DNA from: Ciona savignyi
Taxonomy: Eukaryota; Chordata; Ascidiacea; Phlebobranchia; Cionidae
Length of the DNA stretch: 64,000 nt
Direction of reading: 5' to 3'
Assembly: GCA_000149265.1 (NCBI GenBank)
Contig: CH003244.1
Span: 989,354 to 1,053,353 of the forward strand
Shown: piece by piece, positions 33,301-62,791 of the stretch
Numbering within the stretch: the stretch's first letter is position 1
How the letters are laid out: each line of letters starts with the position of its first letter
Position numbers and translations under genes: made by a program
Notes under the pieces: model-generated
The model's database searches: none
Seen by the model: only the letters and a program-made list of their open reading frames with translations
What the model was told of the DNA's origin: nothing

Positions 33301-35073
33301 AATAGAGATGGAACCATGTGGTTTTAAAGCTTTGTCCTGCGCTGTGACAATGGAAAAGAATTTGTGACAATGGGAAAAATTAAGGGGTTGCTTTAAATAA
33401 TTTATATTGTTCGTTGTGACGAGATCCGATAATGTCTTGTGGTTTAGTGGTTAGGTTGCGGCTTCTGGCCATGGACTGGATTTGGTGATTCATGGGACAT
33501 TAGATCAAGGAATAAAAACGTGCTGTTTATACCAGAGAGTTCATATAAATAACATACTACCACCAAAACTAAAAGATTTACATCGGAAATGTAAAACCGC
33601 ATGTTGTGACTATAGAACATTTGTTTAAATTTTATTGTTTCCCAAACAGTGCCATCTCTTTTTATTATGTAGCTTAAACTTGCGGTTTGAAAAACATGAA
33701 AAGGTGGAGGGCGAATGAGTCACTGAGGAGAACCTATAGCAGGCATGTATTGACTCATTTAAAATATGGAACAACATAATCCACAGAGTCAACGGCAAAT
33801 TCCATTTGTATTGAATTACAAAGTGAGGTCACGTAGGGTCATTGTTTTATCAAAATATTTAAGAACCATTATACCGAGCAGCGGTTGTTTTTAAGCCAAG
33901 TTTTAAGTTAAAACCTACCCACACCTGTAACTTGATGAGCACACCATCTGTCAACTTACACACGGTAGTTCGAATGACAAATAAAAACAGATAAGATAAG
34001 CTGCATGCAAATACGTACTTTTAGATTTTACTCTTTGCTTACCGGTTCTACATGGACCCCCATGAACAAATCTCGTCAACTCCGGTCTCCGGCTTGCAAC
34101 CTCACGAAATTGACAAATATTCTCGAATGTTCTGTTCCCTGTTGCACAAACTGCGGCATCTTGAGTGCAAGCACATTCGCCTGAAATGAGATATTCAATA
34201 AAAAGAAGCCAATAAATATAATTTATTGCAGACACTGGAGTACGCATATGTTGCTATCTTCAGCACAGTTGTTAGAATAAGCATGCTTAGAAACATAAAA
34301 TAAGTAGCAACATATGCGAAGTAGATATACTACCATATGGTGAATCTTCCTAGACGTCGTTAGATTCTCAAGTTAAGGGTGATAAATTTATTTGTTTAAT
34401 GTATATTATTAGAATAATACCAAATAGTGATGCATGCTCGTAATAATGGACATCAATGCAATAAAAACAGAAAAATTGCCTAAATATTATATAATGCACA
34501 GGTTTTTATACCGATATTTTCATCTTCGTTGTTTATTTCCGAAGTTTCCGGAGCTGCAACACATTCCAGATCCGTACCACAAGGAGGCAGTAGACCTATC
34601 GGTGTCACGTGACACGGTCGTCTTAATCCGGTGGCACATGTGACACAACAGTTGCAGTTGTCACGCACAACCCCAGCAGGACAATGTCGCTTCATGTCGT
34701 CCACCGAGGGGCAATCCTCCCACACACAAATTCCGCACGACGTTCGTCTGGTGTCCAAATCCCTCCCAGCACCATCACGTTCATGGGTTGCAGCATTTCG
34801 GTCCAAACCCAATAAATCACTTCTACCTTCAGCCCTTGACAACTGCTCTTCAAATTCGATAGTTTTTCCTTCACGTCTAGGACCTTCGTTTTCTGATACT
34901 ACGTCGCGATTCTTTCCCCGAGTTCTCTTAGTTGCATCATAATTCTTATCGGACGTTGACTTTCCTCCAAGTGCCAAACCCTCCAAAGCAAGTATAAAAC
35001 TCAGCGTGAAGCACAGTTTCCATCCGTAAAAGTATAATCCACTTCCAAAGCGCCGTACCATCTTAGTGACCAT
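30335..35073 (-). CDS. Secreted IGFBP-Kazal-Ig domain protein (IGFBP7/KAZALD1 type), four exons
   Basis: Exons: 34512-35073 (ATG at 35073), 34043-34180, 31063-31241, 30335-30478 (stop TAG at 30335-30337). Phases agree and give about 340 residues; human IGFBP7 and KAZALD1 have 282 and 304. The N-terminus carries a hydrophobic signal-like segment (about 19-36), then a charged linker to about residue 110 that is longer than in those proteins. The IGFBP N-terminal domain spans 113-171 with the cysteine cluster NCNCCVTC. A Kazal-like domain (CACTQDAAVC, FENICQF) spans about 188-230. One Ig I-set domain spans about 235-340, with Cys in ASYRCEV and YYVCEAS. The RGGP motif opening exon 4 is found in both vertebrate relatives, so I do not assign one name. 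An extracellular matrix role is inferred from the family. Confidence 0.82.
32542..33075. mobile_element. Non-autonomous hAT element (518 bp) with perfect 8-bp duplication
   Basis: The element spans 32550-33067. It begins CAGGGGTGGGCAAC and ends GTTGCCCACCCCTG, perfect 14-bp terminal inverted repeats. The target duplication CTTTAGCC lies at 32542-32549 and 33068-33075. Inside the left end are GGCCCGCGGGCC and repeated CGGCCCG motifs. No transposase frame was seen. It sits in intron 2 of the IGFBP-Kazal-Ig gene. Confidence 0.9.
33430..33500 (+). repeat. Possible tRNA-like SINE head
   Basis: CTTGTGGTTTAGTGGTTAGG followed by TTGCGGCTTCTGGCC resembles a tRNA D-arm and A-box region. No body or tail of the local SINE follows, so this is weak. 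Confidence 0.25.
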
Positions 35074-36888
35074 GCATACTTACAGCGAAGTACACTCGGA
35101 AAGTGGTAGTAGAGACGAAATAGAGCGCACGCTCTTCGGACAAGTTTCCCTTTTTCTCGGCTATTTTCAACAAGCAATTTACGTTAAAACCACTGAGATA
35201 AAAAATATTCAATAATTTTAAAACGCAACCACAATTTTTTGGTAAATTTTCAATACAATATTTAAAAGGTTTGTAAAGTGTTTAAAAAAATTATTATTGA
35301 TTCAAAATGGAGGTATGTATTTTACCGAAACGTGTCAAAAAGGCGAATTACTTCACTGGCTATCAACTTTTTACTGCGAACGATATTAAAATTATTTTTG
35401 ATTGATAATGTGGCCACATTAAGCTGACAATTCCAAACAAGTTTATTTATTTATAGCTGTAGCACATATTTAATCTCGTGTGTTCAAACTATGCATACAT
35501 ATATATCCTACATACATTCTCTGTACGTAAGGTACTAGCGTTTGTTGTTACCCGACATACCATTTCAAAAGCTATCTGAACCGAAACGCAATATTAAAAT
35601 CTGCCTTCACCAAGAATTAAAACAACCAATATGTTCAAATAAATAATTATACCTACCATGGAAATTGAGTTGCTACTGAAATCACACTTTCTAAATACAC
35701 TGTGAGTCTATGATAATTTACTAGGCGTCAAGATATGCTGTATAAAAATGTCGGCGACAATTTCGGACACTTGAATTAAAAAAAGCTGGTGTACGTCAGC
35801 AAATGCTCTTGGAAATATATTTAAAATTCCAAACTTAATTTACTACTCAATATAAAGCACCGACAATTAGATTAAATGTAATTAGATGTTATTTTTTAAA
35901 GAGTCTTCACACTTTCAAATTACCGGATGCAAAAAGCTGTTAAAATTGGAAGTTACGGGATTCGTAACAACAGCCTTTTTATGTCCAGAAGACGAGATGG
36001 ATTCATTCTATCGCCTGATCTTGTTTTCTGCCCTCGAAAGATCACTGGAACAATTAAAACCGCATGTGGCATTCAACCAATCATCGTCTCGCCCGTTTGA
36101 TGCGTGGATTATGTCATCAGAAACCACTGAAGCACGACGAGCAACAAACCACACCTGCACGCATTTAGCGGTTGATGGATTGGACTTGAGGTTGTTGATA
36201 TTGTGCTAATGAAGCGTTCGAAGCTCAAGATCAGGTGAGAAGATAAATGCGAGTTGCTCAATTTGTTGTTGCTGGTGATTAAGTAGTGGTTTGCTGTGCA
36301 TGTTTTTGATACCACTACATTGCCAGCACAGCATTATTTCGAGTTTGTCGTTTCTTCATTAAAAAGAGCAAATACAGAAATCAAGAAAAAATGTCGAACC
36401 CATAAATAAAAGTGGCATAAAGTTCGAATGATCTTGCACCGTTTTAAAGAAAGAATAAAGAAAAACCTTTGTCGAACAGGCCTAAAAACCAATATTGTTC
36501 CAAACAAAGTAAAACCCTCCCTCCCGTCATTTTAAATTAAAATTCAGCCCCTCTTAAAACTTTGAACTTAAGCTTTTACGATTTCAAAACTGTTTTGATA
36601 ACATTATGTTGTCGAAAGCCTTCTGGCATTTCTTGAGTTAAATATATTTGTCCAGAAAAAATGTAGGATAATAAATCACATATATAGACTACTGAGTTTC
36701 GTCTGTGGAACAAGGTTTGATCACACATACGCTGCGAGAGAACTTATTCCACGGTGTTATCAAAATTATTTTTTTTATATTGGTAATTAAACATTTTCTT
36801 GGCTTTAAATAAATAATAAAATTAAATTAAAGGTCGTTAAAACTAACATAACAGTCTTCTAAGTTAAACCCGAAAACAATTGTCTTTG
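35074..36888. other. Upstream region of the IGFBP-Kazal-Ig gene, no other gene seen
   Basis: AT-rich intergenic DNA. The 35886-36209 plus frame has no recognised similarity and no splice context. The promoter of the minus-strand gene should lie near 35080-35300 but I cannot define it. Confidence 0.45.
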
Positions 36889-37165
36889 TCCGGCCGGTTG
36901 GTCTTGCGGTTAAGTGCGTCGCCTTTCAATCGAAAGGTTGCAGGTACAAAACTGGTCGCTATAGCGAGCTAGTCGGTTGTGTCCTTGGGCAAGGCACTTT
37001 ACGGACATTGCCCGAACCCAGCGGATTAATGGGTTCTACCAAATTAAAGGAACATGTCTATCATACACAACACACTTCAATTGCTCCGATAACCCGACGG
37101 TGTGTAAACCCCCTTGGTTTTCCCATTCACGGGGATAAACATGAATATCCCATCTTATCCTAAAC
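36889..37165 (+). repeat. Uninterrupted full-length tRNA-derived SINE
   Basis: This is the best whole copy in the window, about 277 bp. Its tRNA-like head is GTCCGGCCGGTTGGTC, then GCGGTTAAGTGCGTC and CCTTTCAATCGAAAGG. The body contains TTGTGTCCTTGGGCAAGGC, AACCCAGCGGATTAATGGG and CCCATTCACGGGGATAAAC. The tail is a degenerate series of TATCC-like units. The structure matches composite tRNA SINEs described from Ciona, which is recalled rather than checked. Confidence 0.88.
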
Positions 37166-37839
37166 TATCCCATCCTTGATAGCAGGCGACCGCATTCTGT
37201 TTCGGGTATGATATGTGGTGAGAATGTTTCGCGGTTCATACATGCTACATGAGTGGCCATTCACAAGTGGGTTGCAATTTATTTAATCTCGGCCAGTGAC
37301 GACTATGGAAAATGTGGCCGCAACCTATTTGCTTCCAATGCTAAACAGTTCGCTAATATGTTTGTTGTTGTTTCTTAAGAACAGTCTGCTCGTTTTACTG
37401 CTATAGGATAGGATTAAGGCATACATGTCAAGTTATTAAAACTCACTGAATTATAACCTATTTCACCGGTAGTTAAACTTATTTTGTCGTCGCAAAAAAT
37501 AAAACCGACGAAGTAACCTTATTTCTCAGGCGAGTTTCGATGCTTTTTCCGCCAGTATTTCACATTTGCCATTCCAAAAATGACCTACATGCTTAACTTA
37601 GGTCTAAAAAGAGTAAATTTCCGACTAGACACAGTAAGTTTTGTGCTAAACAAACTTTCTAAGAGTAACATTTGACGGGTCACGGCTAAAATTGCTTAAA
37701 AGCACTAGTGTTGTAAAAGTCACTGTTACGTCATAAATATGTCTAACTGCGCGCTGTAAAATAAAAATTCTTACGAGGATTACTTACCACAAAGCGTTCG
37801 TATGCTTTTTGATGATTTGATTAATAAATAAGTGTCTAA

Positions 37840-37990
37840 TTACGGCAACTTTTCGCCAAGCTTCTGCTCTTTATAGGAAACTGCAGAAAGTTACTGCAAC
37901 TTTTCGCCAAGCTTCTGCTCTTTATAGGAAACTGCAGAAAGTTACTGCAACTTTTCGCCAAGCTTCTGCTTTTTATAGGAAACTGCATAA
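37840..37990. repeat. Tandem repeat, three copies of a 51-bp unit
   Basis: Units begin at 37840, 37891 and 37942 (TTACTGCAACTTTTCGCCAAG in the last two). They are nearly identical, with one C/T change in the last copy and a diverged end. No gene lies nearby. Confidence 0.93.
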
Positions 37991-38559
37991 GGATTTGGAC
38001 AAACTAAGTTGAAATTACTATCGAAGGCACAAGAATGTTACAGTAGTCGGAATGTGACATAAATACTTATAATTCCACAACCTGGGAAACTGAAGAATAA
38101 AGTATACCGGGGATATTCTTGTTAAATTTAAAAACGCGGAAGAGTTATCACACTAATAATCGTAAGATAACCTTTTTTGCGATTTCCAACACCAAAACGT
38201 AAATCTCCAACACCAAAACTAAATTCAATTTATGCGAAGGCAAATAAACCACATAAAAAAATATGAAGAAAAACAATAAATATGATGACTTGGACGGACT
38301 TCCCGTAGGTTTATGCAAGATATTTTAAAACCGAGTGATTGCCCATATCTTTCGCGTCATCTACCGGAATTTTCATATTAAAATACATGGAAAAGAAATA
38401 ACTTTGAAGACAAATAAACTCCTTTAAAAGTTTTAAATTTAAATCCGTACCTTTCTTTATTTAAAGCACAACCACTAATCCCAGTAAAACAGAACAAAAT
38501 TATGAACGATTTACGTGACACACAAGTCTCATACAGGATCACGTGGGTGGTTTATCACC

Positions 38560-38790
38560 AGTACAATCGTCAGATTACATAGCACCCACCATCGGGTTGC
38601 CTGGGCTATTGCAGTTTAATGTATTAATTTAGTCGTTTATTTAACTTGGAAAGAACTGAAATTAACTTGGTCCAGGCGATGACCACAAGGTCACTTGCCC
38701 AAGGACATATCCACGTTGCCAGCTGTTGGTTAAGATCCCACAACCCTATAGGCTGCCTTCAGATTGCTTGCGCTCTTACCGATCGAACGA
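38560..38790 (-). repeat. Diverged SINE copy
   Basis: On the minus strand the copy runs from a decayed head through ATATGTCCTTGGGCAAGTGAC to AACTGCAATAGCCCAGGCAAC, CCGATGGTGGGTGCTATGTAA and TCTGACGATTG, matching the order of the intact SINE. Confidence 0.7.
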
Positions 38791-39946
38791 AATGACCTAA
38801 TATTAAAACTGAACTGGTCAAAAACTAAATGGAGCAAAATAAAACCTGTTCGGTTTTGCTTTTGTGGTGTTCGTGTAGTTATTATCGGAGTAACTAAACA
38901 GTATGGATATTGGATTAGGCTTACTGTAACAATATTCGTGTTGCTTTTGTTGTTAAAACTACCTACTGCGTCCATATAACAAGTGCTTTAGCCACGAACG
39001 TTGTTCGGCAACCTCTAAACAGCAAAACCAACTAAAAATACCAAAGATGTTTCAAGAAATTGCAATAAACACAACGGTTAATGGTGGACTTTATATTTCA
39101 TTATCTACACTCGCAACACCAAAGAATTAACGAAAGAAAAAGCTGCACAATGCGGATAACATTGCAGAATTATGGGAATGCACGATGCAATCTGACAATG
39201 ATCTAAATTATTAAAAACAGACTTTAAATGGGTTTGGCAACGTTTGTAGTGCAATTATTATTTTAATTGTTACCTTTCAGGTGTCTTTGCAAAAAAGACA
39301 ATGAATTATTACAAGCGTCGGCTTTTAAAAATAGCGTCATAAAAAAGCTTGCTAAAATCGCAGTAAAACATTAAAATGTTTGCTCTCTTTAAATTGTGAT
39401 CAGGATTTTTCAACCACATATATAAATTGACACCCTTCACAATGCTACTTTGCAACTGAGGAGATTTGTTTTGTTTGCAAAACTCTTGAAGCTCAAATAT
39501 CAGATAAAATAAAGTTCTGCGGGGCAAAGAAATTGAAAAAAAGAAACAAAGCAAGAATTGGTGCGCTATCTCGAAAAGTTAATTTTATAATATGTTTATA
39601 TGACGCAAGGCACTGTGGGTAAAATCCAACGAGGAACATATTAAAATCCGTTGTCATGTATGAACACCTCGAAATATTGTGGATATAATGCAGCATTATA
39701 ATTATAATGCAGCATAATGATGCAACAATCATCAACTATGACATAAAAAGGAATAATGTCACAATAATTAGGCTGTTTGACCAACTTTGTCTGGACATTA
39801 ACATTCCATTAAGGTCCCATTATCACAGTGCATAATGCACAAGTAATTCGATTACATCAACCTACAGAAATCCTATAAAACGCTATAGAAACGAAATCAA
39901 ATTGGATGAGATTAAGGTCGGCAAGAGGATGAATTGTAGATGCCGG
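38791..39946. other. Spacer before the assembly gap, no gene recognised
   Basis: AT-rich sequence downstream of MAPKAPK2/3. An 18-bp palindrome GCATTATAATTATAATGC lies near 39690-39710. It may include the kinase 3' UTR, but the stop codon was not found on this side of the gap. Confidence 0.4.
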
Positions 39947-40046
39947 NNNNNNNNNNNNNNNNNNNNNNNNNNNNNNNNNNNNNNNNNNNNNNNNNNNNNN
40001 NNNNNNNNNNNNNNNNNNNNNNNNNNNNNNNNNNNNNNNNNNNNNN
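39947..40046. other. Assembly gap of 100 N
   Basis: Exactly 100 undetermined bases, the usual placeholder for a gap of unknown size. It falls inside the last recognisable exon of the MAPKAPK2/3 gene. Frames drawn through it have no meaning. Confidence 0.99.
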
Positions 40047-53418
<13,372 letters not shown>

Positions 53419-53854
53419 TTTTCGCTTATGATGACTGGTGCAAGCGCATTAATAAGTCAACCTTTACACATTACTTCAGTGTTTAACTTAAAATCTGGGA
53501 AATCAAGAGAAAGAAATGAAAAGTTTTAACTGATAAGATAAACAGTAACAAAATCCTACCAGTGTCCTAAACCCCGCACTAATCTAAACCCCTAATAGGT
53601 GCCGAAAATGACATTGAAAATTGGTCTGCTCAAAAATAATTGATCTACGTCTAATTCTAACAATAAACAGCTGAACTTTTGTATAGGATACTACAAAAAG
53701 GCTTCAAAGAAAAACTGTGAAAAAAATGTCTAACGCACCCTAATGAGTAATGGCATTTATTTTGAAACTATGGTTATAGTGTAGTTTTACTTGTGACCTA
53801 ACTAGCATACTAAAACCGAATTGAAGTTTAACCCATTTTGAGCGAGCATTTATA

Positions 53855-54394
53855 TACAGTGGAACCCCGCTTGGAGACCACCTCGATAACACGACCACCT
53901 CACTATCAAGACCACTTTAGTGCGGTCCCAAATATTTTACTATGGTAATGCATTGTATTCTGTTTCAATAACGCGACCACCCCGGTTTCCAGACCAGGAC
54001 CGCCATATTTTGGTCCAAAACATTAAATTTAACTCCGCTTAAGTGACCAAACGTGCTAAATAATTGGGCTTTTCACCACAATAATAAGGTTAAATTTCTT
54101 TTATGATCAAAACAATAATATTAAATGTGCGCTTACACACAAACGGAAAAAATTGTGGCAAACAAAACTGAATCTTATAAAAATAAACGTTAGTGCTAAC
54201 AGTTGTTTAAATTAATTCTGCAGTATCTGATAAAAAATAATGGCATTTTGTGGTAATTTAGTCAAAAGGCAGACGTTTTGACTGCATATAACGACAACTT
54301 GCTCCAAATGAAAATTCACTAACACGACCACCCCGCTAACGCGACCGCTTAATGACGGTCCCATAGCTGGTCAGGTAAGCGGGGTTCCACTGTA
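53855..54394. mobile_element. Pogo/Tc1-like MITE (536 bp) flanked by TA
   Basis: The element spans 53857-54392. It starts CAGTGGAACCCCGCTTGG and ends AAGCGGGGTTCCACTG, near-perfect inverted termini. It is flanked by TA on both sides, the target duplication of Tc1/mariner/pogo elements. Short GCGACCACC/CGACCACC motifs recur inside both ends. No transposase is encoded. The CAGTGGAACC terminus is typical of pogo/Tigger-type elements. Confidence 0.85.
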
Positions 54395-55118
54395 TATTCA
54401 ATTCATAACTTATGTAATTTACCAAATAAACTCAACTATTTTTGTGTTCCTTATTTTGCTGTTCCTACTTCCTTCTTTACGCCCTGGTTTTCCCCCAAAT
54501 TATATTTGATAAAACAACCAACAAAATTACCTAGAATACTTAACAGGGGGAGTTTGCACTGCGCGGATCACAAGACACAAGTCACCTTCACTAACTAATT
54601 AACATATAAGAGTCTAGACTAAATTTTAAAGTTACTGCTAAAATCGATTGGAAATGGTTTTTGAGAGGTATATAATAATTTTTACTGTTGTTTGTTAATG
54701 CTCACATTTTTTTTATTTGCTCAACCGTTTGAAAACCAAAGAGGACGCCACACTCTATTGACGTTGCTTCCCAACGAAACTAAACACGACTGGAATTTGA
54801 CGTAACGAATTATGACGCAATACGACGCGCTCTTTTTCATGGATTGATGAAAGTGAAATTGATGTTTTACCAAAGGGGACGCTTAAAACGGTGCGACTTT
54901 AAGTCTATAAATAAAAATAAAATAATTTTCTTATTCTTGCCAGTCGGATTTTTTTGCGTTTTCAACATCTTTTATATAAATAAAATGGAGGTGTGCTGAG
55001 GTTGTAATGTATAGCCTTCTTTCACTAGACCCTATTATGCATCTCAGTTTCCAATTCCATATACTATAATCCCCTTAGGCCATCTACGCTCCTTAAACAG
55101 CTGAAAAAACAAACCCGT

Positions 55119-55187
55119 CCTCTTCCGCTCCGTGGAAGCATAGAATACTAACTTACAGAGTAAGTTAGTATTCTATGGTGGAAGAGG
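55119..55187. repeat. Strong interrupted hairpin upstream of polymerase mu
   Basis: A perfect 17-bp stem (55139-55155 with 55161-55177) closes a 5-base loop CAGAG. Outside it, CCTCTTCC (55119-55126) and GGAAGAGG (55180-55187) pair again across unequal spacers. It lies about 500 bp before the polymerase mu start codon. Confidence 0.88.
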
Positions 55188-55691
55188 ATCGGTAACGGTG
55201 ACGGTCTGCCCTTTGTGTGGGCAGTCAACGTAAAATAAATGCTACCAGCACCACTTAGTTGCATTCTTTTAAATTATTATACTACAAAAGGTACTACAAA
55301 GTGAAAAAACCATCCGGTCAACGAAACAAGGCTCAATCATCCCGCATCCCATCTGACCACGCCACAGCCATAAATATTTTTTTAAGTGACATTTTTTAAA
55401 CTTCAACGCCAGAAAAAACTTTCAATAGTTTATATTCTATTTAAATTAGAATTTTTATGTTAGTAATGCAGGAAGGGTATGCCTTCCTTCTACTTGACAG
55501 AGTACGATGGTTTCAGTGGTCCGGGATTAAAGCCGAACCGAATGGAATAAAGAACATAAAAAGATTTCTATATTCAAAAATAACGATGGGGAATCCCCGT
55601 ATGTTTGTAAACAAAGTGCTGGCAAAAATATTACGAACAATTGTAATCCTGCGCAAGAAAGAAGTTCTTAGCAAACACTCGCATCGTCCAA

Positions 55692-61902
<6,211 letters not shown>

Positions 61903-62791
61903 ATGTCTATCTTGTTCTATTTGCGCTGATATTTTTTTAAATAAAACCAATACCTCAACAGCTTAAACAAAAGTATGTTCATATTAAACAACCAATTGTC
62001 AGATTACCTCCTGAATACTTGCATTATTACATCGATGTAACGGGTTACCAAAGACATGGTTGTGATGCTAAACGCCATCTATACATATACCGATTTTAGT
62101 ATAAAAACAATCTTGGTGGCGAGCCCATTAGGTGTTCGGAACCTAGTCCGGTAAAAACATTACATTGTACAATTTCCACCCCGTTCGATACTAATCATTC
62201 AATTAATGATGGCGAGTTTAAATTGAAGTTTTTAGTTTATTAATAGGAAGTGGAAAGCAGTGTGTAAATTGCGATTCAGGACCTTGAGATAAGGAAAGAT
62301 GAAAAAACTTGAAGCAAAATTCGCTAGATTACTCGCTGCATACACATGCCAAAACATACAGCCAATACATTTCGTCGAAAAACGCCTCCATTTTGTCGGT
62401 GGTGCATATCCCAATAGTTGTTATTCGATTGCGGAGGAAGAGCCAGATGAAAAAAATTATGTGAAAAGGATTTCAGTAAAATCGCCGAATATTTAAGTTA
62501 CAAAAAGTCTTTCTACCACACATAACGAGCTCAGATCCAGGACCATATACGAAGAATCAGAAAAAGTTATATGTTCAATCGAAGCAAGAACAAAAAAAAA
62601 GTCGAAACTTCGGTAGACTTGCTCTGTTGGTTGTGGCCGTGATACGTACTGGTAAGTCAGTCTTTAGCGGGAAAGTTTAGAAACTCAGGGCCGCAATGCC
62701 ACGTTCAAGTCTTAATTAGGATCCATTCTGTCGTTTTACGTGACGCTTGATCAGCTGGTATCAGTTTTGCGGCAAGGTGTCTCCAGTCGTG
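61903..62791. other. Downstream of POLM, no recognised gene
   Basis: An AATAAA occurs at about 61939, some 37 bases after the stop, and may be the POLM polyadenylation signal. A small ATG-initiated plus frame at 62299-62496 (65 residues, with a charged EEEPDEKNYVKRI stretch) has no recognised similarity. Sequence near 62110-62135 (AATCTTGGTGGCGAGCCCAT) resembles that near 2749-2768, a hint of another old dispersed repeat. Confidence 0.4.

Noticed and set aside
62299-62496. 65-residue ATG-initiated plus frame
   Set aside because: Reasonable composition but no similarity and no neighbouring exon; not enough to call a gene.
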